A DNA stretch of 64,000 nucleotides from Enterocloster lavalensis (GTDB lineage: Bacteria > Bacillota > Clostridia > Lachnospirales > Lachnospiraceae), in contig NZ_CABJCG010000022.1 in NCBI RefSeq assembly GCF_902364025.1, forward strand, positions 1 through 64,000. Direction: 5' to 3'. A program made the position numbers and the translations under genes. A model generated the notes under the pieces. The model had not been told where the DNA came from. It saw nothing but the letters and a program-made list of their open reading frames with translations, and did no database searches. Shown piece by piece: positions 8,791 to 18,420 of this stretch; positions within the stretch are counted from its first letter, which is position 1, and each line of letters begins with the position of its first letter.

Positions 8791-8873
8791 TTGCACAACC
8801 TATGTGCAAACAATTACTTGCACGGCCGGGGTGCAAAAGTAAAGTTGCACCATGGAAATGAATTTTGTATGAT
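8791..8873 (+). promoter_or_regulatory. PTS operon promoter with three TTGCAC operator repeats at 27-bp period
   Basis: TTGCAC occurs at 8791, 8818 and 8845, exactly 27 bp apart. The first two are completed to dyads by GTGCAA (8804-8809 and 8831-8836). The third has no partner but forms a -35 (8845-8850) that, with a 17-base spacer, faces -10 TATGAT (8868-8873). This arrangement suits an activator stacked upstream of a weak -35 and fits PRD-type activators. Confidence 0.75.
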
Positions 8874-8935
8874 GATTGCAGATAAAACAAACAAAGACGT
8901 CCCGCAGAAGCGGGAGATGAAAGGAGAAATCATTT

Positions 8936-9247
8936 ATGAAAAAATTAAACGTTCTGTTAGTATGCGGTTCCGGTGCAAGTTCAGGATTTATGGCCACCAA
9001 CATGAGAAGAGCGGCCGTGGCCAGAGGGGTAGAGATGGACATCAAGGCCAGAAGCGAGAGCGAGATTGAGAACTACGTGGACGAGATCGACGCGCTGATG
9101 GTGGGCCCGCACCTGGCCTACATTCTGGACGAGGTGGAGGAGTACATCGGGGACAACGATGTGAAGGTGATTCTGATGAAGCCGGAGTATTATTCCACGC
9201 TGGACGGCGACAAGGCGCTGGACCATCTGATTGCGGAAATGGAATAA
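8936..9247 (+). CDS. PTS lactose/cellobiose-family IIB component
   Basis: A 103-residue cytosolic phosphocarrier. Cys10 in LLVCGSGASSGFM is the phosphorylated residue, and this P-loop form is standard for IIB of the Lac/Cel family. ATG 8936 is preceded by AAAGGAG. It is the first gene of the operon IIB-IIC-IIA-hydrolase-GH1, with 34 bases to IIC. It takes phosphate from IIA (10564-10917) and passes it to the sugar bound by IIC. Confidence 0.95.
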   Translation: MKKLNVLLVCGSGASSGFMATNMRRAAVARGVEMDIKARSESEIENYVDEIDALMVGPHLAYILDEVEEYIGDNDVKVILMKPEYYSTLDGDKALDHLIAEME

Positions 9248-9281
9248 ACGTTTAGAAACGGGATAAGGGGGAGTTTTAAGA

Positions 9282-10532
9282 ATGAAGAAATTAATTAGCT
9301 GGCTGGAGAATGATTTTGCTCCGAAAATGAACGTGGTGAACCGCAACGTGTGGGTAGTCACGCTGAAGGATTCCATTATGCAGGTGCTTCCGTTTATCCT
9401 GCTGGGCTCCATCTTCTGCTGTCTGACCATTCCGGGAGATGTGTTCGGATGGACCTGGTGGCCCAACTTCTGGACACCCTTCGGGTGGACCATGGGAATG
9501 CTTTCCCTGTTTGTGGCGTTTTTGATTCCCTTTAACCTGATGGAAAAGAAACGCCTGCGCAAACAGCGGATTATCGCCGGACTCACCGGTATCGTCACAT
9601 TTTTAATGATCATCACGCCCCAGGTGGTGGCGGACGGCGCCATCGGCTTCTCCCACGATTCTCTGGGAGCGGGCGGCATGTTCATCGCCATTATCGCCGG
9701 TATTTTCTCCGGGTATATCGTAGGGCTGTTCGGCAAGTTCTCCTTCTTTAAAGAGGATTCCGTGATTCCGGATTTCGTGCGGGCCTGGTTCGACTCCCTG
9801 CTTCCCATCGGCATTGTGATCATCGTGGTGTGGGTTCTGGTGGACATCCTGGGACTGGACGTCTACAACATGATCCAGGGAATCTTCATGCCGGTGGCTG
9901 CCATTATCCAGACGCCTTTCGGGTTTGTGCTTTCTTCCTTCCTGGCCTGCTTTTTGTACTCAATGGGTATTTCCAGCTGGGTGCTTACGCCGGTGACAAA
10001 ACCCGCGTTTATGATCGGCATCACGGCCAACATCGCCATGGTTGCGGCTGGAACCGCGACGCCCGAAACCTTGAACCTGGTGACGGATCCCACCATTTAC
10101 TCCGCTTACATGTGGATCGGCGGTATCGGGTGCACCTTCCCGTTGGTTATCATGCTGGCCATCTCCAGGAGCGCCAAGTTAAAAGCTCTGGGCCGCGCCT
10201 GCCTGGTGCCCGCCGTATTTAATATCAATGAGCCGGTTGTGTTCGGCTGCGTGGCCTGGAACCCGATCATGATGATTCCCATGTGGCTCACCAGCATTGT
10301 GCTGCCGCTGGTAATCTGGGTATTCACAAAAGTGATTCCCTTTGCGCCCATTCCCACCATCGTGTTCGATATGTGGTACTGCCCGTTCCCGATCTGCACC
10401 TGGCTGACTACCCAGAGCATCAAGGGTATCCTGCTCATGATTCTCTGCGCGGTGATCGGAACTGTGATCTGGTATCCGTTCTTCAAGACCTATGAGAAGC
10501 AGGAAATCCAGAACGAGCAGACGAAGGGCTGA
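9282..10532 (+). CDS. PTS lactose/cellobiose-family IIC permease
   Basis: A 416-residue membrane permease of the CelB family, somewhat shorter than the usual 430-450. About ten hydrophobic segments are visible. The FNINEPVVFG motif near residue 315, in the sugar- and phosphate-transfer loop, is diagnostic. It imports and phosphorylates a beta-linked sugar at O6. Given the GH1 enzyme downstream, the substrate is inferred to be a beta-glucoside or an aryl/alkyl glucoside. Confidence 0.95.
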   Translation: MKKLISWLENDFAPKMNVVNRNVWVVTLKDSIMQVLPFILLGSIFCCLTIPGDVFGWTWWPNFWTPFGWTMGMLSLFVAFLIPFNLMEKKRLRKQRIIAGLTGIVTFLMIITPQVVADGAIGFSHDSLGAGGMFIAIIAGIFSGYIVGLFGKFSFFKEDSVIPDFVRAWFDSLLPIGIVIIVVWVLVDILGLDVYNMIQGIFMPVAAIIQTPFGFVLSSFLACFLYSMGISSWVLTPVTKPAFMIGITANIAMVAAGTATPETLNLVTDPTIYSAYMWIGGIGCTFPLVIMLAISRSAKLKALGRACLVPAVFNINEPVVFGCVAWNPIMMIPMWLTSIVLPLVIWVFTKVIPFAPIPTIVFDMWYCPFPICTWLTTQSIKGILLMILCAVIGTVIWYPFFKTYEKQEIQNEQTKG

Positions 10533-10563
10533 TGACACACTCAATTTAATCAGGAGGTAAAAT

Positions 10564-10917
10564 ATGGAAAACCAGATGATTGACGAGAAAACGCTGACTG
10601 CGGCCATGTCCATTATCATCAGCGCGGGGGATGCCCGGCTGCTGTGCAGGGACGCCTTAAATGCCATTGCGGAGCAGAATTTTGCGCTGGCAAACGAGAA
10701 AATGAAAGAGGCCAACAAGAAGATCACCGAGGCTCACCGGGTGCAGACGGATGCGATCCAGGGGGAGACCCGGGGCGAGAAACAGGAGTACACCCTGCTC
10801 TTTGCCCATGCACAGGACACGCTGATGACCATTTACAGCGAGATCAACATTGCCAAACAGATGTTGAAGATTTTTGAGAGCTGGGAGAAGCGTTTTGAGG
10901 CGCTGGAAAACCGGTAA
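10564..10917 (+). CDS. PTS lactose/cellobiose-family IIA component
   Basis: A 117-residue helical IIA protein. His82 in FAHAQDTLM is the phosphorylation site of the family, and the TEAHRVQTD segment (His58) is also conserved. It takes phosphate from HPr, for which a locus-specific copy lies at 14359-14616, and passes it to IIB Cys10. AGGAGG lies 8 bases before the ATG. Confidence 0.95.
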   Translation: MENQMIDEKTLTAAMSIIISAGDARLLCRDALNAIAEQNFALANEKMKEANKKITEAHRVQTDAIQGETRGEKQEYTLLFAHAQDTLMTIYSEINIAKQMLKIFESWEKRFEALENR

Positions 10918-10958
10918 ATTGATAAAAAATACGAGAAGGTAAAAAGGGGAGTTTTCAT

Positions 10959-12695
10959 ATGAGGAAATTGTATAAAATGCTGCTGGCATGTGCGGTGGCG
11001 GGGACACTGACCGCATGCAGTACACAGACGGGCGCGCCACAGGGGGCCGCCGATACCACCAAAGCTGCCGGGGAGACAGGGAGCGCGGAGGCCGAAAAGG
11101 CCCCCGAGGGGGACGGCTCAATCACCCTCTATCTTGTGCGCCATGGAAAGACATTTTTAAATACCACGGACCAGGTTCAGGGCTGGATCGACAGTCCGCT
11201 GACAGAAAAAGGGGAGAGCCAGGCGGACGCCGTGGGCCGTGGGATGAAGGATATCAAGTTCGTTTCCGCCTTCAGCAGCGACTTGGGACGCCAGCGGGAG
11301 ACCGCCCTGCGCATCCTGGCCCAGAATGCGGGACCGGCGCCGGAGCTGCGGGAAGTCATCGGGCTGCGGGAGTGGTTTTACGGCGGCTACGAGGGTAAAA
11401 TGAACGCGGAGATGTGGGACCCCATCTTTGAGGCCCACGGGCTGAAATTCGACGCAGAGTGGTCCCAGTACGGGGAGCTGTTAAAGCAGATGACCGACGA
11501 GGACATCGCCAACGCCATCGCGGCCAACGACGCGTTAAAGCAGGCGGAGACCTACGACCAGATCACCAAGCGCACCAGAGAGGCTATGGATGAGATCGTA
11601 AAAGTCACCCAGGAGGCGGGCGGCGGCAACGCCCTGGTGGTATCCAGCGGAAGCGAGATTCCCACCATATTAGAGCTGGTGGTGCCCGGACAGTACCAGG
11701 GCGAGGACATCAGCAACTGCAGCGTTTCCATTCTGACCTACAAGGACGGCGTTTACACCCTAGAGACCTGCGGTGACACCAGTTATCTGGAAGCCGGAAA
11801 AACCGAGGAAGAGAAGAAGCAGGAAGCCGAGGCCGCAGTAGCGGCCGCGGCCGAGCCGGAGGAGGCCGGGAAAGAGGCCCTTGCCACAGGCGAGATTCTG
11901 ATCCCCTCCGCAAGGGGCACAGAGATCCACGCCACCTTCACAGTGCCGGCGAACATCGGTGAAAACGGCTGCCCGCTGGTATTATTTGCCCACGGCTTTA
12001 TGGGCAGCAGGGACGAGAGCGGCGAGTTCACGGCGGTGGCCGACGGCCTGGCAGAGCGGGGCATCGCTTCCATGCGCATCGATTTCCCGGGCTGCAACGA
12101 GAGCACGGAGAGTTTTCTGGAATACAACTTTAAGAACATGAGCGACGATCTGGACGCGGCCCTGGCCTACGCCCGTGAGGCGGTCAAGGTGGACGAGAGC
12201 CGCCTGGGAATCCTGGGATACAGCATGGGCGGACGTTTAGCTTCCCTCTATCTGGACAAAGAGGCGTTTCACACCGCAGTGCTGTGGGCCCCCGCGGCGT
12301 CCAACGGATTCGACGCGGCTTCCGCCATGGGCACTGCCGCGCAAATGGAAGAGCAGCTGAAAAAGTCTCAGACCGACGGCAAGGGCGTGATCCACATCTG
12401 GGACGAGGACATTGAGGTGGGGGCGGAGTACCTTCAGGAATTAAAGGAGGGCAAACCCTTAGAGCAGCTGGCCGCCTACACCGGAAATCTGCTGGTGGTG
12501 ACCGGCGGAATCGACGACACGGTGGTAAAATCCATCACGGATCAGGTATTGGAAACCGCAGTGAACACCAGCATCACCGCCAACCTCAACATTCCCCGCG
12601 CCGGTCACGGCCTGGGCGGATACGAGGGCGACCAGGAGGTCGTAAAAGTGGTGGTCGACGCAACGGTGAATTTCTTTGACGACAATTTGAATTGA
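10959..12695 (+). CDS. Lipoprotein fusing a histidine-phosphatase-like domain to an alpha/beta hydrolase
   Basis: 578 residues. The signal peptide ends in lipobox LTAC with Cys20, so the protein should face outward on the membrane. Residues 55-265 are a histidine-phosphatase (phosphoglycerate-mutase-like) domain: RHG at 61-63, SSDLGRQRETA, LREWFYGGYEG. The second catalytic His, normally in VSHGG, is replaced: the local sequence is VVSSGSE with Ser230, so activity is doubtful. An Ala/Glu-rich linker follows (about 280-305). Residues 308-578 form an alpha/beta hydrolase with oxyanion loop FAHGFMGS, nucleophile elbow GYSMGG (Ser422), Asp near GGIDDT and His550 in RAGHGLGG. It lies in the PTS operon before the GH1 gene. 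I infer an esterase that deacylates a glycoside before uptake; no substrate can be read. Confidence 0.85.
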   Translation: MRKLYKMLLACAVAGTLTACSTQTGAPQGAADTTKAAGETGSAEAEKAPEGDGSITLYLVRHGKTFLNTTDQVQGWIDSPLTEKGESQADAVGRGMKDIKFVSAFSSDLGRQRETALRILAQNAGPAPELREVIGLREWFYGGYEGKMNAEMWDPIFEAHGLKFDAEWSQYGELLKQMTDEDIANAIAANDALKQAETYDQITKRTREAMDEIVKVTQEAGGGNALVVSSGSEIPTILELVVPGQYQGEDISNCSVSILTYKDGVYTLETCGDTSYLEAGKTEEEKKQEAEAAVAAAAEPEEAGKEALATGEILIPSARGTEIHATFTVPANIGENGCPLVLFAHGFMGSRDESGEFTAVADGLAERGIASMRIDFPGCNESTESFLEYNFKNMSDDLDAALAYAREAVKVDESRLGILGYSMGGRLASLYLDKEAFHTAVLWAPAASNGFDAASAMGTAAQMEEQLKKSQTDGKGVIHIWDEDIEVGAEYLQELKEGKPLEQLAAYTGNLLVVTGGIDDTVVKSITDQVLETAVNTSITANLNIPRAGHGLGGYEGDQEVVKVVVDATVNFFDDNLN

Positions 12696-12710
12696 AAATA
12701 GGAGGCATAG

Positions 12711-14147
<1,437 letters not shown>

Positions 14148-14150
<3 letters not shown>

Positions 14151-14311
14151 GGTGTGTTTGAAAATTGCTTTCCGCCAGATGTGCGTCACACTTTGTGGGA
14201 GATTTGCTCCCGATGAGGGAGGCGTAGCGGGCTACGTTGACCGAATTGGGACCAAATATGCCGCGAAGTGGGGCGTGCAGATGGTGGAAATGAATTTACA
14301 AACACACCCTA
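14148..14311. mobile_element. MITE-like palindromic element, about 164 bp
   Basis: Perfect 13-bp terminal inverted repeats, TAGGGTGTGTTTG (14148-14160) and CAAACACACCCTA (14299-14311), bound a sequence with no coding capacity that is largely self-complementary, so it folds into one long imperfect hairpin. The outermost TA on each side suits a TA target duplication, as for IS630/mariner-type elements. Removing the element and one TA leaves AGCTAGGAC, so the GH1 gene would have used the same TAG stop before insertion. Confidence 0.75.
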
Positions 14312-14358
14312 GGACAAAAGCGAGCACTTAGCGGTAAAACGGAAAAAGGAGGCATTTC

Positions 14359-14616
14359 GTGAAACGCTTTCAATATACGGTAAAATCGCTGATCGGGCTT
14401 CATGCCAGGCCCGCCGGCCTGCTGATTCAAACCGCCCGCGCCTACCGGTCGGAAATCACCATCCAAAAAGGCGAAAAAACCGCCAACCCCAAGAGCCTGA
14501 TGTCCGTCCTTGCCTTGAACGTGAACCAGAACGACGTGATCGTCGTGACGGCAGAGGGGGAGGACGAGGAGGAAGCCATTGCGGGGATGGAGGGGTTTGT
14601 GAGGGAGAATTTGTAG
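14359..14616 (+). CDS. HPr family phosphocarrier protein
   Basis: An 85-residue HPr. His15 in GLHARPAG takes phosphate from enzyme I, and Ser46 in NPKSLMSVL matches the HPr-kinase site, so both phosphorylation positions are retained (Crh proteins lack His15). The start is GTG 14359, with AGGAGG 6 bases upstream. It lies behind the PTS/GH1 operon but is separated from it by the MITE-like element, so whether it is still co-transcribed is unclear. It may be a locus-specific HPr rather than the general one. Confidence 0.93.
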   Translation: MKRFQYTVKSLIGLHARPAGLLIQTARAYRSEITIQKGEKTANPKSLMSVLALNVNQNDVIVVTAEGEDEEEAIAGMEGFVRENL

Positions 14617-14651
14617 GGGAGCGGCGTAAGCTGCGAGCCGTTATAGAAACT

Positions 14652-14713
14652 AAAAAAGGACATTTGCCCTGTGCTCTGCCGAGGCGGCGGAGCATGAGGT
14701 AATGTCCTTTTTT
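14652..14713. terminator. Bidirectional terminator between HPr and nagA
   Basis: An inverted repeat with AAAAAAGGACATT (14652-14664) and AATGTCCTTTTTT (14701-14713), and an additional inner GC-rich stem. The two outer arms supply T runs for both strands, which suits the converging genes. Confidence 0.85.
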
Positions 14714-14768
14714 GCTTGGCCGGACGGGAGAATGGCCGGCCCCAAGGTCTACACTGCGTATGAGGGCC

Positions 14769-15962
14769 TTAGGAATCCTGTCCCATCCGTACGCCGCCTA
14801 CATAAACCTGTTCGATGTTGATATCCGAATCCAACACAAGCAAATCGGCATTTTTTCCAGCAGAAAGACTGCCGGTTCGGTCAAATATATGGTAGAGCTT
14901 CGCCGGATTTTGCGTCATGAATTTGACGGCGTTCCACAGGGGCATATGTAACTGTTTTACTAAAACGCGGATCATCCGGTCGGCGGTTGCGGTACTGCCT
15001 GCAAAACAGGAGCGATCCGGCATCTTCGCCACACCGTCCTCGGCCACGCATTGAAAATTATACTTCAGGCTTCCGAGTACCGTTGGGCCTTCCGGCATAC
15101 CGGCGGCCCGCATGCTGTCGGTCACCAGGGTGATATGGTCGTGGTCCTTGAGCTTGAAAATCAGTTCCAGAAGCTCCGGGGGTAAATGGATCCCGTCGCA
15201 TATGATTTCTATATGCATGTCGTCCAGCAGATATCCACTCTCAACCACCCCAAGAATCCGATAACCGTTTTTACGGTGGATCGTGGACATTCCGGAATAA
15301 AAATGAGTCAGATGGTGATAACCTGCGTCAAAGGCTTTTTTAACCACATCATAATCTGCGTCGGAGTGCGCGATGGAGGGTAGGATGCCAAGCTTTTGCA
15401 GTGTCTTACCCAATTCGATTACTCCGGGGACTTCCGGTGCCGAGGACCACCGCCTGATATTCCCCCGACTGCGGCCCAAGATTCTCTCAAAGTGATCAGG
15501 GAACGGGACCGTCATGCATTCAGCCGGCTGCGCTCCGGCTTGTTCCGGGGAAAAATATGGCCCTTCCAGATGGAGCCCCAGCAGATGAGGCATATTTTCA
15601 CGTATCGGTTTCGCCTGTTCAAAACAGTCAAACAGTTGAAATAATTCATCGTCAAAGCAGGACATGGAGGTCGGCATGATGGAAGTCGTTCCGTGCTTTA
15701 AGTGCATGCGGCAGGCGGTTAAAAACGCCTCCAAGGTACCGTCCATAAAGTCTGCACCGCCCGCGCCGTGGGTATGGGTATCGATAAAACCAGGAGACAA
15801 AATGTGATGATTCAGATCAACCTTGCGGTAGCCGCCGTCCAGGGCGGGCGGAGTTCCCTTGCCGATGCGCTCAATGATACCGTCCGAGACAGTGAGATAC
15901 CCGTCATTGATTTCTCCGTGCTCTGACAAGATTACACCATTATAAAACAGAAGTTTGGTCAT
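14769..15962 (-). CDS. nagA: N-acetylglucosamine-6-phosphate deacetylase
   Basis: 397 residues, amidohydrolase superfamily. Metal-site motifs are GFIDTHTHG (about residue 60), the HLEGPYFSP Glu loop (about 135), IAHSDA and THFYSGM His residues (about 205-230), and the catalytic Asp in LVTDSMRAAG (about 285). It removes acetyl from GlcNAc-6-P to give GlcN-6-P for the deaminases on the other side of the divergent promoter. I chose ATG 15962 because AGGAGG lies 5-6 bases upstream on its strand; a TTG 21 bases further out is unlikely. Its promoter region is shared with the LacI regulator and contains two AAAACGTTTT sites. Confidence 0.94.
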   Translation of the reverse strand: MTKLLFYNGVILSEHGEINDGYLTVSDGIIERIGKGTPPALDGGYRKVDLNHHILSPGFIDTHTHGAGGADFMDGTLEAFLTACRMHLKHGTTSIMPTSMSCFDDELFQLFDCFEQAKPIRENMPHLLGLHLEGPYFSPEQAGAQPAECMTVPFPDHFERILGRSRGNIRRWSSAPEVPGVIELGKTLQKLGILPSIAHSDADYDVVKKAFDAGYHHLTHFYSGMSTIHRKNGYRILGVVESGYLLDDMHIEIICDGIHLPPELLELIFKLKDHDHITLVTDSMRAAGMPEGPTVLGSLKYNFQCVAEDGVAKMPDRSCFAGSTATADRMIRVLVKQLHMPLWNAVKFMTQNPAKLYHIFDRTGSLSAGKNADLLVLDSDINIEQVYVGGVRMGQDS

Positions 15963-16010
15963 AATGCCTCCTTTTTGTGACAAAAAATTGCCATATTAGT
16001 GAAAAATGCA

Positions 16011-16072
16011 TTGACAGAAAACGTTTTAGTTGATACTATTATACCATGATAATCGTTTTTGTAAAACGTTTT
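16011..16072. promoter_or_regulatory. Divergent nagA/lacI promoters with twin AAAACGTTTT operators
   Basis: Rightward: -35 TTGACA (16011-16016), 17 bases, -10 TACTAT (16034-16039). Leftward: -10 TATAAT (16043-16038) with a weak -35 TTTTAC (16066-16061), 17-base spacer. Perfect palindromes AAAACGTTTT lie at 16018-16027, inside the rightward spacer, and 16063-16072, on the leftward -35. Their centres are 45 bp apart. A CG-centred palindrome is typical of LacI-family sites. Confidence 0.75.
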
Positions 16073-16103
16073 CTATAAAATTATGAATAAATAGGTGTTA
16101 AAA

Positions 16104-17204
16104 ATGGAGAGTATGAAAGACAACAGCGAAAAAAAGTTAGTGACCATAAAGGATATAGCAGAGAAAAGCGGATATTCCATCGCTACGGTGCACAGGGCAT
16201 TGAACCACAAGGGCGGTCTTAGCGAGGAAACCCGGATGAAGATTCTCAACGTGGCAAACGATCTGAATTATACGAATAATTATATTGCCTCTGCGCTGTC
16301 AAGAAAAAGCATTGATATCGCCATTGTGCTGCCCAATCCTCAGGGATTCGGTAAATACTATTTCAGCTACATGATTAAAGGAATCCGAAACTGTTATGAG
16401 GAGCTTTACAGCTACAACATCAATTTGCTGGAATGCTATTATGACAAGGAAGAATCTGAGGAAGAAGGCCAGATCAAAAGGCTTCAACAGTTGTACTTTG
16501 AAAAAGATCATGTGCTGCAGGGACTTATCATCGCCCCTATATCCAACAGCGAGGTGCTGGTGAAAACCTTACAGGCATTTGCCCGGGAAGGGACGAAAAT
16601 CGTGTTTATCGACGACGACCTGCCAGAAGTCAACCGGATCTGCTGCGTAGCGCCCAGTGACGAATACATTGGAAATCTGGGAGCGGAGCTCATGTCCCAC
16701 ATGTTAAAAAAGCAGGATGGGAAAATCCTGCTGGCAGCAGGAAATCCCGCCCAGTCTGCCCATACATTAAACGCAAAGGGTTTCATCAGCTATATGAAGC
16801 AGTATCGCCCGGATATTGAGGTGATTGTCGCGGAAGACGGCAGAGATGCGCAGGCCAGCTATCAAAATCTTAAAAAATTGCTTCATGAAACGGACGATAT
16901 CGTTGCCGCATATTCGGTTCGTGCGAAAAACAGTATTCCGCTTTGCAGGGCGATCCAGGATACGGGGAGAATTGATGATATCTCAATCATTGGAAGCGAC
17001 CTGTTTTTGGAAACGGAGGAACTGCTGGAGAGCGGCGTTTTGTCAGCCGTCATCTATAAAAACCCATATCAGAAAGGATATCGGGCCTTTCAAATCCTGT
17101 TTGATGCCGTAATTAAGAATATAAGTCCCAAAGAAGAACTCATATATGTTCCGATCAGTATTATATTGCGTAGTAATTTACGCTTTTATAAGGAGTTTAT
17201 TTAA
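16104..17204 (+). CDS. LacI family transcriptional regulator
   Basis: About 366 residues. The N-terminal HTH (TIKDIAEKSGYSIATVHRALN) and hinge helix (YIASALSRK) are clear, followed by a periplasmic-binding-type effector domain. The GSDLFLETEELLESGVLSAVIYKNPYQKGYRA stretch near the end is the usual sugar-binding lobe. The start is probably ATG 16104, with AGGTG six bases before it; GTG 16095 is in frame but lacks a site. It is 26 bases from the TRAP binding-protein gene, so likely co-transcribed, and it is the best candidate to bind the twin operators upstream. Confidence 0.92.
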   Translation: MESMKDNSEKKLVTIKDIAEKSGYSIATVHRALNHKGGLSEETRMKILNVANDLNYTNNYIASALSRKSIDIAIVLPNPQGFGKYYFSYMIKGIRNCYEELYSYNINLLECYYDKEESEEEGQIKRLQQLYFEKDHVLQGLIIAPISNSEVLVKTLQAFAREGTKIVFIDDDLPEVNRICCVAPSDEYIGNLGAELMSHMLKKQDGKILLAAGNPAQSAHTLNAKGFISYMKQYRPDIEVIVAEDGRDAQASYQNLKKLLHETDDIVAAYSVRAKNSIPLCRAIQDTGRIDDISIIGSDLFLETEELLESGVLSAVIYKNPYQKGYRAFQILFDAVIKNISPKEELIYVPISIILRSNLRFYKEFI

Positions 17205-17230
17205 CGTTAAATTTCAAAGGAGGAAAATTT

Positions 17231-18304
17231 ATGAAGAAGCAAATCGCATTGGCAACAGCGGCAGCTATGGTATTGGGGTTAGCGGCGTGCGGCTCGAAAC
17301 CGGCCGAGACAAAGCCTGCTGAGACCGCGGCGCAGGCGAAGACGGAGGCCGTTACAGAGGCGGAGGCACAAGAAACCGAGCCGAAGGAGACTGAGGGCTC
17401 TGCGGCGGCGATCACCTTTAAACTGGCGGATAATCAGGCGGATGGAACACCGAATGTTTCGGGGGATACAAAATTTGCGGAACTGGTAAATGAATATACC
17501 GGGGGAACCGTGGTCGTGGAGATTTTCCCCAATGGTACGCTGGGAGACGAGGCATCCGTAGCGGATATGCTGGAAGCGGACACGCTGGATATTGCCCGTA
17601 TCAGTACCAATGGCATTTCCCCTAGCTGTGACGCATTCAATGTGTTCGGTATGCCCTATGTGTTCCCATCTGATGAGATCAAATATAAGGCGCTTGACGG
17701 CGAATTCGGCCAGACGCTGACCGCTAAATTGGAGGAGGAAACCGGTTTGATCAATCTGGCATATTTCGTGTCAGGTCCCAGATCCTTCTATACCACCAAA
17801 AAGGAAATTCACTCCGTGGCGGATATGGCCGGCTTAAAACTGCGCGCGCAGGACGATGCGATCACCATCGCCATGATGGAAGCCCTCGGCGCTTCCGCCA
17901 CTCCGATGAACTATGCGGAGGTCTATTCCGCCCTGGAAACGGGCGTGGTGGATGGAGCGGAGAATGACTTTACATCTTATTACTCATCCGGACACTATGA
18001 AGTTGCCAAGTATTACTCGCTGGATATGCATACGGCGCCGTCCTCTCTCCTGGTAATGAGCGGAGGTGCATGGAATTCCTTATCTGCCGAGCAGCAGGAG
18101 CAGGTTCGCAAGGCAGCGGCGGAGGCCGAGGCATATCAGAGAACCCTGGTAGAAGACTATATTGCGGAATCCAGGCAGAAGGTGGAAGAGGGAGGAGCAA
18201 CCATTATTGAGGTGGATGTAGCGGAATTCCAGAATGCATGCCAGCCTGTATACGATAAATTCCCACAGTATAATGATCTTATTGCTTTAATACCTGCAGA
18301 ATAA
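17231..18304 (+). CDS. TRAP transporter substrate-binding lipoprotein (DctP family)
   Basis: 357 residues. Lipobox LAAC with Cys20, then a Glu/Ala/Thr-rich tether (21-60) and the DctP fold. Family motifs seen: FPNGTLGDEASVADML (about 100), the GLKLRAQDD ligand-Arg strand (about 200) and MNYAEVYSALETGVVDGAEN (about 222-242). It delivers an organic acid or amino-sugar-type ligand to the DctQ/DctM pair. The neighbours (epimerase, NagA, NagB paralogs) suggest an acidic or N-acetylated sugar. Confidence 0.93.
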   Translation: MKKQIALATAAAMVLGLAACGSKPAETKPAETAAQAKTEAVTEAEAQETEPKETEGSAAAITFKLADNQADGTPNVSGDTKFAELVNEYTGGTVVVEIFPNGTLGDEASVADMLEADTLDIARISTNGISPSCDAFNVFGMPYVFPSDEIKYKALDGEFGQTLTAKLEEETGLINLAYFVSGPRSFYTTKKEIHSVADMAGLKLRAQDDAITIAMMEALGASATPMNYAEVYSALETGVVDGAENDFTSYYSSGHYEVAKYYSLDMHTAPSSLLVMSGGAWNSLSAEQQEQVRKAAAEAEAYQRTLVEDYIAESRQKVEEGGATIIEVDVAEFQNACQPVYDKFPQYNDLIALIPAE

Positions 18305-18341
18305 TATAGTTGCCGGGATTCGAACGGTTGAATCAAATGAT

Positions 18342-18378
18342 GGGGATTGCGTTGGAGAAGGATATATGCGCAATCCCC
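18342..18378 (+). promoter_or_regulatory. Intercistronic hairpin between dctP and dctQ
   Basis: GGGGATTGCG (18342-18351) pairs perfectly with CGCAATCCCC (18369-18378), with a 17-base loop. No T run follows. It may stabilise the binding-protein mRNA or lower read-through into the permeases, keeping the binding protein in excess. Confidence 0.6.
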
Positions 18379-18420
18379 TATCTCTTACCGAACAATCAGA
18401 AAAATGGAGGGGGAATCTGT

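Noticed and set aside
8791..9069. 92-codon plus-strand frame over the PTS promoter and IIB
   Set aside because: It spans the promoter and overlaps IIB in another frame; IIB has its own RBS and family match.
18311..18330. GGGATTCGAACGG resembles the reverse of a tRNA T arm
   Set aside because: Only the T-loop core matches; neither the T stem nor the acceptor stem can be completed, and no anticodon arm is present.
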